Shown here: positions 33,671-42,977 of the stretch, in pieces | How positions within the stretch are numbered: the stretch's first letter is position 1 | Layout: every line of letters starts with the position of its first letter | Origin: CAVWUA01 sp963758025 | Lineage (GTDB): Bacteria > Planctomycetota > Planctomycetia > Isosphaerales > Isosphaeraceae | DNA length: 64,000 nucleotides | Assembly: GCA_963758025.1 (NCBI GenBank) | Contig: CAVWUA010000001.1 | Coordinates: forward strand, 124,001 to 188,000 | Direction of reading: 5' to 3' | Made by a program: the position numbers and the translations under genes | The notes under the pieces: generated by a model | The model's database searches: none | The model's input: only the letters and a program-made list of their open reading frames with translations | Told to the model about the DNA's origin: nothing

Positions 33671-35245
33671 ATGGGCACCGAAGCACCCCGGTCCGAGGCC
33701 ACTCGCACCAGTCCGTTGCCGCACCGCTGGACGAAGGTCGAGGACCCCGGGAGCACGTCCGTCGTGGCGTCCTACCCCTCGGTCATCGCGGGCGGCGGAC
33801 CGGCCGGCCTGACGGCCGCTTATGAGCTGACGCGGCACGGCCACCCGTGCGTCGTGCTCGAAGCCGACCCGAACCTCGTCGGCGGCATCAGCCGGACGGA
33901 CCAGTACAAGGGGTACCGCTTCGACATCGGCGGCCACCGGTTCTTCTCCAAGAGCGCGGAGGTGAACCGGATCTGGCGGGAGATCCTGGGCGACCAGTTC
34001 CTGACCCGCCCCCGCCTGAGCCGGATTTACTACGATCGCAAGTTCTTCCACTACCCGCTCAAGCCGCTCGATGCGCTCTGGAAGCTCGGCCCATGGAAGG
34101 CGTTGCGGATCGTGTTGAGTTACGCCAAGGCCCGGCTTCGGCCGATCCAGCCCGAGCGCAGCTTTGAAGACTGGGTTGTGAACCGTTTCGGCCGGCTCCT
34201 GTTCGAGATCTTCTTCAAGACGTACACCGAGAAGGTCTGGGGCATGCCCACCTCGAAGATCACGGCCGAATGGGCCGCCCAGAGAATCAAGGGGCTGAGC
34301 CTCGTCAGCGCCGTGATGAACGCGCTGCTGCCCGCCAGGAAGGCGAAGGGCAAGGGCGAGATCATCAAGACCCTGATCGACCGCTTCCAGTACCCCCGCC
34401 TCGGCCCCGGTCAGATGTGGGAAGCCGCGCGGGACAAGGTCAACGCGGCCGGCGGCGCGGTCCATCAGGATCGCCGGGTCGAGCGGGTCGAGCACGACGG
34501 ATCGCGGGTCACGGCCTTCGTCGCCCGCGACAGCCAGGGCCGTCTGACCCGCTACCACGGCCGCCACTTCCTCTCGACGATGCCGATCCGGCACCTGATC
34601 CGCGCGATGAGCCCGGCCGCCCCTCCCGAGGTGCTCCGCGCGGCGGAGTCGCTGAATTACCGCGACTTCCTGACCGTCGTCCTGATCGTCGATCAGCCCG
34701 AAACCTTCCCCGACACCTGGATTTACATCCACGAGCCCGACGTGCGGCTCGGTCGCGTGCAGAACTTCAAGAACTGGTCGCCGGACCTCGTCCCCGACCC
34801 GTCCAGGAGCAGCCTCGGCCTCGAATACTTCTGCTTCGAAGGGGACGACCTCTGGACCAAAAGCGACGACGAACTGATCGCCCTCGGCCGCCGGGAAATC
34901 GACGCCATCGGCCTCGTTCCGGCCGGCAAGGTGGTCGATGGCTGCGTCGTGCGAATGCCGAAGGCCTACCCCGTTTATGATGATGTCTACCAGGAGCACC
35001 TGGCGGTGATCCGGGCCTGGCTGCGCACGCTGGAAAACCTGGAGCTGGCGGGCCGCAACGGCATGCACAAGTACAACAACCAGGACCATTCGATGATGAC
35101 GGCGGTCCTGGCCGCGCGCAATATCCTGGGCCAGGGGCACTTCGACACCTGGAAAGTCAACACCGAGGCCGAATATCATGAGGAAGGCGGCGAAGAATCT
35201 CAGGAAACCGGCCGCGCGATTCCTCGGAGGGTCGATGCGGCCTGA
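33671..35245 (+). CDS. FAD-dependent NAD(P)-binding oxidoreductase (amine-oxidase/UDP-galactopyranose-mutase-like)
   Basis: A 524-residue flavoprotein. The dinucleotide-binding fold begins at SVIAGGGPAGLTAAYELTR with the distal acidic residue VVLEAD, then GGISRTDQYKGYRFDIGGHRFF, which resembles protoporphyrinogen oxidase and UDP-galactopyranose mutase relatives. A C-terminal FAD block is not obvious. The ATG at 33671 follows GAGGAGTCAGGA. Homologues commonly sit with glycosyltransferases, but none is adjacent here. Frame intact. Confidence 0.8.
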   Translation: MGTEAPRSEATRTSPLPHRWTKVEDPGSTSVVASYPSVIAGGGPAGLTAAYELTRHGHPCVVLEADPNLVGGISRTDQYKGYRFDIGGHRFFSKSAEVNRIWREILGDQFLTRPRLSRIYYDRKFFHYPLKPLDALWKLGPWKALRIVLSYAKARLRPIQPERSFEDWVVNRFGRLLFEIFFKTYTEKVWGMPTSKITAEWAAQRIKGLSLVSAVMNALLPARKAKGKGEIIKTLIDRFQYPRLGPGQMWEAARDKVNAAGGAVHQDRRVERVEHDGSRVTAFVARDSQGRLTRYHGRHFLSTMPIRHLIRAMSPAAPPEVLRAAESLNYRDFLTVVLIVDQPETFPDTWIYIHEPDVRLGRVQNFKNWSPDLVPDPSRSSLGLEYFCFEGDDLWTKSDDELIALGRREIDAIGLVPAGKVVDGCVVRMPKAYPVYDDVYQEHLAVIRAWLRTLENLELAGRNGMHKYNNQDHSMMTAVLAARNILGQGHFDTWKVNTEAEYHEEGGEESQETGRAIPRRVDAA

Positions 35246-35308
35246 CCCCTCGGCGCCGCGCTGAACGCGCCGGGGAACCCGAGCGACGTCTCCCCGGAGT
35301 TTCGCACC

Positions 35309-35908
35309 GTGAAAGCATCTCCTCCCCACGGCATCGATCCGAATCATGAAACCAACCGAAAGAAGATCACGACCATCGGCGTGATCCTGCTGGTCGTGGG
35401 TATCCCCTGCCTGCTGATCGGCCTCGGCCTGTTCCTGTCGTTCTTCTTCGCGGTGGCGTCGGCCTTCTCCGATGGACCGATGGGCATGATGGATATGGGG
35501 GCGATCTTCGGACGGACGGTCATCGGCTTCATGATGATCGCCGGTGGGGCCTTCCTCTCGATGATCGGGTTTCAGATGGTCGCCTTCGGCAACGTGGGTC
35601 GGCTTGCCCGCTATCAGGCCGGTGAGACGATGCCGGTCGCTCACGACGTTCTGCGGCACAGCACCCCCGTCATCGGCGACGTCGCCCGCGAGGTCACCCG
35701 CTCGGCCCGGGAAGGATGGGAGCAGGAAGAGCCGCTCTCTCCCGGAGCGAAGGTCCGCCATACGTGCGGCACCCTGAACGACCCCGACGACCGCTTCTGC
35801 AAAGGGTGCGGTCATTCGCTCGCGGGGCCGGTCTGCCCGACCTGCCAGACCCAGAACGATTCCGATGCCCGTTTCTGCGACAAATGTGGCAATGCCCTCT
35901 CGGCCTGA
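35309..35908 (+). CDS. Membrane protein with double zinc ribbon
   Basis: A 199-residue protein. Two membrane helices (about 23-45 and 69-90) are followed by a cytosolic linker and two zinc ribbons: HTCGTLNDPDDRFCKGCGHS (C-x11-C-x2-C) and CPTCQTQNDSDARFCDKCGN (C-x2-C-x10-C-x2-C). The first ribbon lacks one Cys of the usual CxxC pair (it reads HTCG). A GTG start at 35309 follows CGGAG. The role is unknown; such proteins are common membrane-associated scaffolds. Confidence 0.75.
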   Translation: MKASPPHGIDPNHETNRKKITTIGVILLVVGIPCLLIGLGLFLSFFFAVASAFSDGPMGMMDMGAIFGRTVIGFMMIAGGAFLSMIGFQMVAFGNVGRLARYQAGETMPVAHDVLRHSTPVIGDVAREVTRSAREGWEQEEPLSPGAKVRHTCGTLNDPDDRFCKGCGHSLAGPVCPTCQTQNDSDARFCDKCGNALSA

Positions 35909-36031
35909 ATCCGCCCCGAACACAAGGGACATTCCTTTCGCGGTCCAGGAGTTCCTGCTACGATCGTTGGGGTTCCTCTTGTGTTCTCCGTCCGCGCATC
36001 ACGATCCCCCTCGATCCCCAAGGCCCTCACC

Positions 36032-37349
36032 ATGATCTCCTCCCGACTCACTCTCGCCGCTGGCCTGATGCTTCTGCTGGGCGGTTGCGGGACAGATTCC
36101 ACCGACGAATCCACAACCGTGACGCCGACCACCAACCCGCCCGAGGTCGCCGCCACGCCGACGCCCACCGTCGCGCAAACGGACGAACCGGTCGCCACGC
36201 CGGAACCGACCAAGCCCGCTCGCCACCGACGATGTCCCTGAGACCAAGACGGCGGAGACCGACGAGGCCATGCCTGAGCCGAAGACCGCTCAGGACGCCA
36301 TCGAACAGGCAGAATCTTTCGTCCAGCAGGGGAATTTTGAAAAGGCTCTGGCCTCGGTCGAGAAAGCAACCAAGCTCGACCCGAAATCCAGCGAAGCCTG
36401 GCTCCTCCTGGCTCGACTGGCGGGATTCCGAGGCGCTCAACTCGCCGGGCAGGAGAAACGCGAGGAGGCCTCGGTCTTTTTCCACAAGTCGGCCGATGCG
36501 ATGCGCAGCGCTTCCAGGAGACCAAGAAGGAACTCGACGAGAACGAGAAGCTCCTCCTGGCGATGGCACTCTACAATGATGCTTGCTCCTACGCCATCGA
36601 CGGCAAGACGGACAAGGCCATGGAGTCTCTGAACGCGGCCGTCGAGGCCGGCCTCAATGATACGGAAATGCTGGCCTCCGACACCGAGCTGGACAGCCTC
36701 CGCGATGAGCCGAAATTCCAGGAGCTGATGAAACAGGTCCACGAACAGAAGCTCGTCCAGGCCAAGGAACAGGCCCGGCAAATGCTGGCCGAGAACCAGC
36801 CGTTCCCGTTCGATTTCAAGGCGCTGCCCAAGGTCGAGGGGGGCAAGGTCTCGCTGGAGGACTACAAGGGGAAGGTCCGCATCGTGGACATCTGGGGAAC
36901 CTGGTGCCCCCCTTGCCGCATGGAGATTCCCCACTTCGTCGATCTCAAGAAGGAGTACGGCGACGAGGGCCTGGAGATCATCGGGATCAACTACGAGCGC
37001 GTGCCCGATGAGGAGGTTCAGTCCACGATCGAGTCGTACGCCAAGGAGACGGGCATCAACTACCCGCTCGTGATCGGCGACGAGGATACCCGCTCCCAGA
37101 TCCCCGACTTCGAAGGGTTCCCCACGACGCTTGTTCCTCGACCGCGAGGGCAAGGTCCGCCTGAAGCTCGTCGGCGCCCGGGGCAAGGAGGAGCTGGAGG
37201 CCATCGTCGTCGCGCTGCTCGACGAGGGCAAGCCGGCGGGTGAGGCATCCGCCGACACCCCGCGAGACCGGACGACGAAGCCCGAGGCCGAGGTCGTCGA
37301 GGAGCCGGCCGCGCCGAGCGAGAACACCCCGGCCGACGAGCCGAAGTGA
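36032..37349 (+). CDS. TlpA-like thioredoxin lipoprotein with TPR segment (three frameshifts)
   Basis: About 439 residues after repair. The lipoprotein signal is MISSRLTLAAGLMLLLGGC (lipobox LGGC), followed by a Thr/Pro-rich linker. A TPR-like helix region follows (AIEQAESFVQQGNFEKALASV, EAWLLLARLAGF) and then a TlpA/ResA thioredoxin domain with the active site WGTWCPPC and EGFPTT. It should be a periplasmic disulfide reductase tethered to the membrane. Breaks are at about 36220 (+C), 36507 (one base lost) and 37131 (+T). The acidic C-terminal tail is unusual. Confidence 0.82.
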
Positions 37350-37381
37350 TCCGCAGTGCCCGATCCTTCCGGCATCGCATC

Positions 37382-37428
37382 ACGCGGAGCGCGTGGCGAC
37401 ATCGCAAATGTCGTCCCGCGCTCCGCGT
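37382..37428. terminator. Bidirectional terminator hairpin
   Basis: ACGCGGAGCGCG (37382-37393) pairs with CGCGCTCCGCGT (37417-37428). An inner stem GCGACAT/ATGTCGT extends it. It lies between the converging TlpA-like and DMT genes. Confidence 0.7.
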
Positions 37429-37432
37429 CGTT

Positions 37433-37876
37433 TCACGTCCGCAGCACGATCACGACGCCCGCCAGCAGGAGGGCCGCGCCGACGATCCGCCAGACGCTGA
37501 TCGGGTGCGTCGGGAACCCGACCAGGCCGAAATGATCCAGCATCAGGGAGGTGAGGATCTGGCCGGTGACGATCAGCCCGAGCCATCCGGCCGCCCCCAG
37601 ATGCCTGGCGAAGGCCGCCGCCGACGCCACGTAGCAGGCCCCCACGACGCCCCCCATCCAGATCCACCAGGGAGAGCGCTGGAGCGCCTCCGTCTCGGGC
37701 AACGGAGGCCGCATCGCCGCCACGAAGGTCAGCAGACACGTCGTCCCGATCAGAAACGACGTCAAGGCCGCCGGGATCGGGTGTCCCATCCGGACCCGCA
37801 ACTGGCTGTTGAACCCCACCTGCAACGCCAAGCCAGCGCCCGAGAGCAGCGCGATCAGTGCAAAAAACAGCTTCAT
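37433..37876 (-). CDS. DMT-superfamily membrane protein (YdcZ/DUF606)
   Basis: A 147-residue protein with five predicted membrane helices, starting MKLFFALIALLSGAGLALQ. QVGFNSQLRVRMGHPIPAALTS and the WWIWMGGVVGACYV and TGQILTSLMLDHFGLVG blocks are typical of the YdcZ (DUF606) family, short DMT transporters that work as dimers or pairs. The substrate is unknown. The ATG at 37876 is used; a start ten codons upstream is possible. Confidence 0.85.
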   Translation of the reverse strand: MKLFFALIALLSGAGLALQVGFNSQLRVRMGHPIPAALTSFLIGTTCLLTFVAAMRPPLPETEALQRSPWWIWMGGVVGACYVASAAAFARHLGAAGWLGLIVTGQILTSLMLDHFGLVGFPTHPISVWRIVGAALLLAGVVIVLRT

Positions 37877-38034
37877 GAAGACCCATCCCAGTTCATCATC
37901 ATGCAATCCTGTTTCGTTGGTTGGGTTTCGCTCCGCTCACCCAGCCTCGACAGGAGCGGGTTTTTCTCCAGGTAGAGAGGAGTTACGCGATTGGCAGATG
38001 CCCCCTTCGTTCTCTCGCTCTGCGCTGGACGTGG

Positions 38035-38253
38035 CCCCCTCTTCGCCCCGGAGGGGCGGCAGTGAATAGCCAGAGGGCGTCAGCCCCTGGACGGCCAGCG
38101 CAACGTCGAGAAATCCCAGCCCCGGCAGGGGCGACAGTCCCGCCGAGGACGCACTGTCGCCCCTGCCGGGGCTGGGAAGACGCGGGATGATCGCATTCCA
38201 GGGGCTCACGCCCTCTGGCTATGTACCGCCGCCCCTCCGGGGCGAAGAGGGGG
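38035..38253. repeat. Nested inverted-repeat element (MITE- or REP-like)
   Basis: Outer arms at about 38035-38090 and 38198-38253 are complementary over roughly 55 bases with few mismatches (CCCCTCTTCGCCCCGGAGG against CCTCCGGGGCGAAGAGGGG at the ends). An inner pair, CCCAGCCCCGGCAGGGGCGA (38115-) and TCGCCCCTGCCGGGGCTGGG (-38176), is perfect over 24 bases. No coding frame is credible inside it. The structure fits a small palindromic mobile or repetitive element. It fills most of the 429-base gap between the DMT and cupin-like genes; the rest of the gap shows nothing. Confidence 0.75.
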
Positions 38254-38305
38254 ATCATCCCGAGCGTGGCAACGAGTATCCTCAACCGCGTCACTCCTAC
38301 GGGCA

Positions 38306-39070
38306 TCAACCGTACATCCGGTTCGCCTGACCGTAGGTAATCTTAGGGGCCTTGAACAGCCCGCCGGAGAGTTTCTCGCCGAGCGGGTCCACGTACACGC
38401 GGCCGGCGCGGTGGGGGTTCTCGGGGTTGGTGCCGAGAACGTGGACGTTGAAGAGGAAGCCGTGATCGCTCTCGGCCGTGAACCAGTGGACGTTGTCCTT
38501 GTGGTCGGAGATCGTCGAGAACTCGCCCGGTGCGAACGCGCGGTCGATGGTCGGGCGGACGATGTAATGGTCGTCCTGGTCCTCGACGCGGTCCCAGTGC
38601 CGGCCCCGGAAGTTCCCCTTCAGGACGAGGAACCCGGTCGCCATGTTGTCGTGGCCGTGCGGGATCACCGATCGCCCCCTGGACATGGCGAAGATCTGCC
38701 GGCCGAAGACCAGGTCGGTCGGCAAGCCGCTGACGTTCTGGAAGTCCACCGGCAGGCTCCTGGCCCCCTTCGCCGGGTAATTGACCCCCCTGGCCATGCG
38801 TTCGAAATCGAGCGTCTTCAGCAAGGCGTTCAGGTCCACCCGCCGGTACAGGTCCTCCAGCGCCTTCTGGAACGCGATGTCCTTGATCGTCTGATCGCGC
38901 ACGTCCCGGCTGATCGCGTTGAGCGTCTTGATCCACTCGGCGACGATCGGCTCCACGTCCGCGCCGAGGAGGCGATGGGCGGTCAGGCCCTCGATCAGGG
39001 CCAGCGCGGTCAAGGATTGCAAGGCCTGGCGCGTGAAGACGCGTCGCGTGGTGGGCTGGTTGGCGAACAC
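38306..39070 (-). CDS. Exported cupin-like hypothetical protein
   Basis: A 254-residue protein. The N-terminus TTRRVFTRQALQSLTALAL looks like a Tat-style twin-Arg signal. The C-terminal half has a cupin-like pattern: IPHGHDNMATGFLVLKGNFRGR with two His, then FAPGEFSTISDHKDNVHWF with more His. This suggests a metal-binding beta-barrel. The middle region is helical. A GTG at 39070 is used because AAGGGAG lies upstream in a run of A. Function is unknown. Confidence 0.72.
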   Translation of the reverse strand: MFANQPTTRRVFTRQALQSLTALALIEGLTAHRLLGADVEPIVAEWIKTLNAISRDVRDQTIKDIAFQKALEDLYRRVDLNALLKTLDFERMARGVNYPAKGARSLPVDFQNVSGLPTDLVFGRQIFAMSRGRSVIPHGHDNMATGFLVLKGNFRGRHWDRVEDQDDHYIVRPTIDRAFAPGEFSTISDHKDNVHWFTAESDHGFLFNVHVLGTNPENPHRAGRVYVDPLGEKLSGGLFKAPKITYGQANRMYG

Positions 39071-39384
39071 GGCTTGGCTCCCTTTTTTTGGGTTCGGGGT
39101 GATGTCAGCCTCGCCGGGATGCTCGCGAAAGAGGATCGGGCCGGGCTTCCCGGTCCGGGCATTATCCCCGACCCCCGCCCGTTGCGATAGCCTCTCGTCT
39201 CGGCAAGCCACCGGGGAAAGCTGGAGAAACCTTGCCGCGTTTCGCGGCACATCGATACGAAATCCCGAGGCCGGAGACCCGTCGCGCGGTTGTTCGTTGG
39301 GAACGGATCGGCTAGGCTCGAAGGGTGGATGGGGAGTCCGTCGGTGGGGACCGCGCGAGGCGACGCCTCCGGGGATTGTCTTTG

Positions 39385-40258
39385 ATGTCGATGCGTTTTT
39401 CTCGGTGGGCGTGTACGGTCGGGCTGGTTCTGTTGGCGTTGAGCGTTCTCGGCCCGTTGACCGGTTGCGGCGGACGGACGCCCGCGGCGAAGGCGACCGC
39501 CGCGCAAGCGAAGGCGGACGACGAGGCCGAAGAGTGACGGGCCGGGGACGGCGCTCGATCCGGACGAGCCGTTCCTGATGTGGATGGCGCGGGCCTCGGG
39601 GCCGATCGGCCTGGTGATCCTGGGCATGTCGTTCTACCTGGTCGCGCTGGTCGCCTGGATGTTCTTCCAGTTCCGCCGCTCGGTCGCCCTGCCCGACGGC
39701 CTGGTGGCCGAGGTCGCCGACCTGCTGGAGCACCGGCAGTTCGATCGTGCCTACGGGCGGATCGCGGACGATCCGTCGTTCCTGGCCCGGACGCTGGCGG
39801 CGGGCGTGCGCAAGCTCCCGGCCGGTTTCGCCGCGGCGCAGCGGGCGCAGGAGCTGGCGAACGACGACGTGACGATGGAGATGGAGCACCGGACGACCTA
39901 CCTGGCGACCGTCGGCACGCTCGGGCCGATGATCGGTCTGCTCGGGACGGTCTATGGCATGATCCTGAGCTTCCAGGTGATCGCCACGCAGGGGTCGTCG
40001 CCGCAGGCGAGCCTGCTGGCGGCGGGAATCTCGACGGCGCTGTTCGCCACACTGGAGGGGATCGGCCTGTCGGTCCCGGCGATTGCCTTCTATGCCCTGT
40101 TCCGCAACCGGATCGCCCGGCTCTCGCTGGAGGTGCAGATGGCCGCCGAGTCTCTGCTGGAACAGTTCGCCCCGGGTGCCCGGGCGCCGCACCCGCTGGC
40201 CACGTCCTCGACGTCGCCAGGCCCCCCGCGCACCGCCTTGCCGCCGAAAGGAGAGTGA
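39385..40258 (+). CDS. MotA/TolQ/ExbB proton-channel family protein, with signal peptide (one frameshift)
   Basis: The inner-membrane proton-channel partner of the two ExbD-like proteins that follow. The conserved part starts near MWMARASGPIGLVILGMSFY and includes TYLATVGTLGPMIGLLGTVYG, QVIATQGSSPQASLLAAGIS and LSVPAIAFYALFRN. Upstream is a separate short frame, MRFSRWACTVGLVLLALSV ending ADDEAEE, with a Cys near the signal cleavage region. I join both because an AG loss at about 39530 restores EESDGPGTALDPDEPFLMW without a stop, and planctomycete ExbB proteins often carry such an N-terminal signal. The alternative is a 50-residue lipoprotein followed by a separate ExbB starting at 39578. Confidence 0.83.
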
Positions 40259-40305
40259 GCGGCCAGCCTTTCGCCGAGAGGTTGGGCCGCTCCTTTTGAT
40301 CGATC

Positions 40306-40789
40306 ATGCCGCGTCGTCGCCGCCGAAAACCGGGAGCGTCTCAGGAGCGGGTGGACCCCAATCTGACCCCCTTGCTCGACGTGGTCCTGCAACTGATCAC
40401 GTTCTTCATGATGCTGATCCACTTCGGCACGAAGATCGAGGGGGAAACCCGCGCCGTGCGGCTGCCCGACGGCTCCCTCGGCCTTGCCGGGAACGGACCT
40501 GCTCGTCGATCGCCTGCCGGTGGCGATCGACGCCCAGGGGCGGCTCCTGTCCGAGGAGGGAGAGGCCCGCGTCGGCCCGGCGGCGGAACTCTGGTGGCGC
40601 GATCAGTCGCGGAAACGTCGCGAGGGGCAACGGCTGATCGGCAAAGCCGACGCGACCTTGCCGACGCTCGTCGTCGTCCGCGCCGACCGCGCGGCCCCCT
40701 TCGGCGACGTGCGTCGCTCGCTGCAAATGGCTCAGGCGCATGGATTTGTCCATTTTACCCTGATTGTGCTGCGGGACCTGCCGCGATGA
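40306..40789 (+). CDS. ExbD/TolR family protein 1 (one frameshift)
   Basis: A biopolymer transport protein: basic N-terminus, membrane helix with the proton-path Asp in VDPNLTPLLDVVLQLITFFM, then a periplasmic domain with DLLVDRLPVAIDAQGRLL and VVVRADRAAPFGDVRRSLQM. The frame changes at about 40475. Its TGA overlaps the ATG of the next ExbD (ATGA). Together with the upstream ExbB it should form a proton-driven energiser. Confidence 0.85.
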
Positions 40790-41292
40790 GCCGCCGCCCG
40801 AAACCGCCGGAGGACGTGTATTTCCCGGTCGTGCCGATGCTCGACATGGCGTTCCAGTTGCTCGCCTTCTTCGTGCTGACGTTCCAGGTCCCCTCGCGCG
40901 AGACGCGGATCGACCTCGACCTGCCCGCCGCCCCCGTGACCCTGCCGGGCGGTCCGTCGCGCCGCTCGACGCCGGCCCCGTTGAGCGCCGAGGATCTCGG
41001 CCTGGAAACGAACCTGGTCGATCCGGGCGGAAGCCGACCCCCAGGGGGGGCTTCAGTCCTTGCGGCTCGGCGAGACGCCCCTGTCCGGTCCCGACGCCCT
41101 GGAGGACCGCCTCCGCCGCTACACGGAGATCCTCGGCGAGCAGAAGCCCGTGCGGGTCGTCCTGATCGCCGACGACAGCTTGCTTTACGACGAGGCCGCC
41201 AAGCTCATCGGCGCGTGTGCGTCCGGCGGCGCGACCACGATCCGCCTGGCCGATCCCGCCAATCTCCGCGGCGCGGGGGGAGGCTGCCGTGA
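40786..41292 (+). CDS. ExbD/TolR family protein 2 (two frameshifts)
   Basis: A second, diverged ExbD: the membrane helix with the Asp in YFPVVPMLDMAFQLLAFFVL, then PSRETRIDLDLPAA and a periplasmic domain LRLGETPLSGPDALEDRLRR and VVLIADDSLLYDEAAKL. Breaks lie at about 41027 (+G) and 41273. After correction the stop TGA at 41290-41292 overlaps the GTG of the next gene, which fits the tight coupling in this operon. Confidence 0.83.
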   Translation: MSRRPKPPEDVYFPVVPMLDMAFQLLAFFVLTFQVPSRETRIDLDLPAAPVTLPGGPSRRSTPAPLSAEDLGLETNLVDPGGSRPPGGASVLAARRDAPVRSRRPGGPPPPLHGDPRRAEARAGRPDRRRQLALRRGRQAHRRVCVRRRDHDPPGRSRQSPRRGGRLP

Positions 41293-41985
41293 TCCGTGTC
41301 CTCGCCGGGCTTCTGCTCGCCCTCCCAGCGCTCGCTCTGGCAGACGGACCCCCGGCTGAACCTGGCGGACCTGCCCGAATACCGTGAGGCCCTCACCGCG
41401 TCTCGGGAGGGCAACGCGGTGGATGTGACCTTCCGCGATCTCTGGGAGCATCCCGAGAGCTACGAGGGCCGCCTCGTCCGGGTGCGAGGGCAGGTCGTCC
41501 GGCGATACCGTCAGGATGCTCTGGGGGCGTTTCCGCCGTTGACGGAACTCTGGATCACGTCCCCGGACGGAAATCTGACCTGTCTTGCCTTCCCAACGCC
41601 GCCCGTCGCGGCGAAGAATAGAGATCAACCGGGCGCGCGGGTCGCCTTCACCGGGACGTTCCTGCGGCTGATCCGCTACCCGGGCAGCGACACGGACCGG
41701 CTCGCCCCCTTGATCGTCGGGAGCCGTGGACCGACCGTCCGGACAGAGGCCCCTGCCCCGCCGACCGCGAAGCGGAAGGCCGCGTGGGACTGGATTGTCG
41801 GCGGCGTGCTGGCGGCGTTCGTGGCGGCGATCCTCGCCCTTCAACACCTGAAACGCCCCGCGCGACGGCGGCCGACGATCGAGCGGGCGCCACGATTCGA
41901 GGACGCGGACGAGAGAACCGATGACAACGTCTCGGGAAATCACGAAGCGGATCGGACTTCAGGGGATCATCCCCCGTCTGCGTGA
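41289..41985 (+). CDS. Hypothetical exported OB-fold-like membrane protein (one frameshift)
   Basis: A protein of about 230 residues. The GTG at 41289 gives a signal peptide (IRVLAGLLLALPALALADG). An extra G at about 41357 breaks the frame, after which LNLADLPEYREALTASREG follows. The core YEGRLVRVRGQVVRRYRQDA ... VAFTGTFLRLIRY resembles an OB-fold. A C-terminal membrane helix (WIVGGVLAAFVAAILAL) and a basic tail end the protein. Its 3' end overlaps the next gene by 65 bases. It lies between the ExbD pair and the vWA protein, so it may belong to the same envelope machine. Confidence 0.65.
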
Positions 41986-42977
41986 GCTGCGGCAGACCCC
42001 CTTGACGGACCCGAGATCGCTGGTCAGCTCGGTGGTCTTCCATGCGCTGCTGTTGTTCGTGGCGTCGCTGGCGGTCTTCGGTGTCGCCCATCGCCCGGAA
42101 CCGCGACCGCCGAAGGTCATCCACGCCGAGCTAGGCCCGGTGGACAACCGCGCTCCGGCCGAGGCGGGCGGTGGCGCCCGGGGAACTGGGCGGCATGGGG
42201 ATGTCCGAAGCCTTGCGCGTGGCGGCCGAGCCGGCCGGCGAGGCCGAGCCCCGGCCCCTCGGCGACGCGGCGGCCGATGCCCTGCTCTCGGAGATTCTGC
42301 CCGAGACGGTCGCCGCCGACACCGCGCTGAGCGGCCCTCTCTCGACGGGCGTCGGCGTGCTGCCCGGCCCCGGTACGGGGGGCGGGGGCGGCTCCGGCGG
42401 CGGGTCAGGCGGGGGCGTCGGACGCGGCGTCGGTCCCAGCACCGAGTTCTTCGGCGCGAGGGAACGCGCCGGGTCGTTCGTGTACGTGATCGACCGATCC
42501 GGCAGCATGACCGGCCACAGCGCCCTGCGCAACGCCAAGCGCGAGCTTCAGGCGAGCCTCAGCCAGCTTCCGCCCGACGCGAAGTTCGGCGTGATCTTCT
42601 ATAACCTCGACTCCATCGTCATGGACGATGCCCAGGGGCGTCCTCGCATGATGCCGGCGACAGCGGCGAACAAGGAGCGCGTCATCAGCCTCCTGGCCGG
42701 GATCGACTCCCTGGGTGGCACCGATCACGTCGAGGCCCTGGAAGCCGCCCTCGCGATGAAGCCCGAGGTCATCTTCTTCCTCACCGATGCCAAGCTGATG
42801 ACCGCCGAGCAGGCCGAGACGCTTCGCGCGGAGGCCGGGACGATCCGCATCCAGGCGATCGAGTTCGGCGTCGGCCCCGACCCCCGCACCGAGAACCCCC
42901 TGCGCACCCTGGCCATCGCCACCGGCGGCGCCTATCGCTACATCGACGTGACCCGCTACGAGCCGCTCGCCGAGTGA
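41921..42977 (+). CDS. Membrane-anchored von Willebrand factor A protein (one frameshift)
   Basis: About 352 residues. A TonB/TolA-like arrangement opens it: a cytosolic N-terminus, one membrane helix (LVSSVVFHALLLFVASLAVFG), a Pro-rich and acidic periplasmic linker, and a Gly-rich hinge (GTGGGGGSGGGSGGGVG). The C-terminal vWA domain has the MIDAS motif in VYVIDRSGSM (DxSxS). The frame changes at about 42165. In planctomycetes vWA proteins of this kind often follow ExbB/ExbD genes. The protein likely takes the TonB/TolA position in the complex; this role is inferred. Confidence 0.83.

Noticed and set aside
33665..35932. A 755-codon open frame on the minus strand
   Set aside because: It is antisense to the FAD oxidoreductase and zinc-ribbon genes, which have clear families. 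Its translation is His/Arg/Asp/Gly-rich without motifs, as expected in high-GC DNA.
39385..39537. A separate 50-residue lipoprotein before ExbB
   Set aside because: Possible, but joining it to ExbB by one small indel gives the N-terminal signal typical of planctomycete ExbB proteins, so I treat it as part of that gene.
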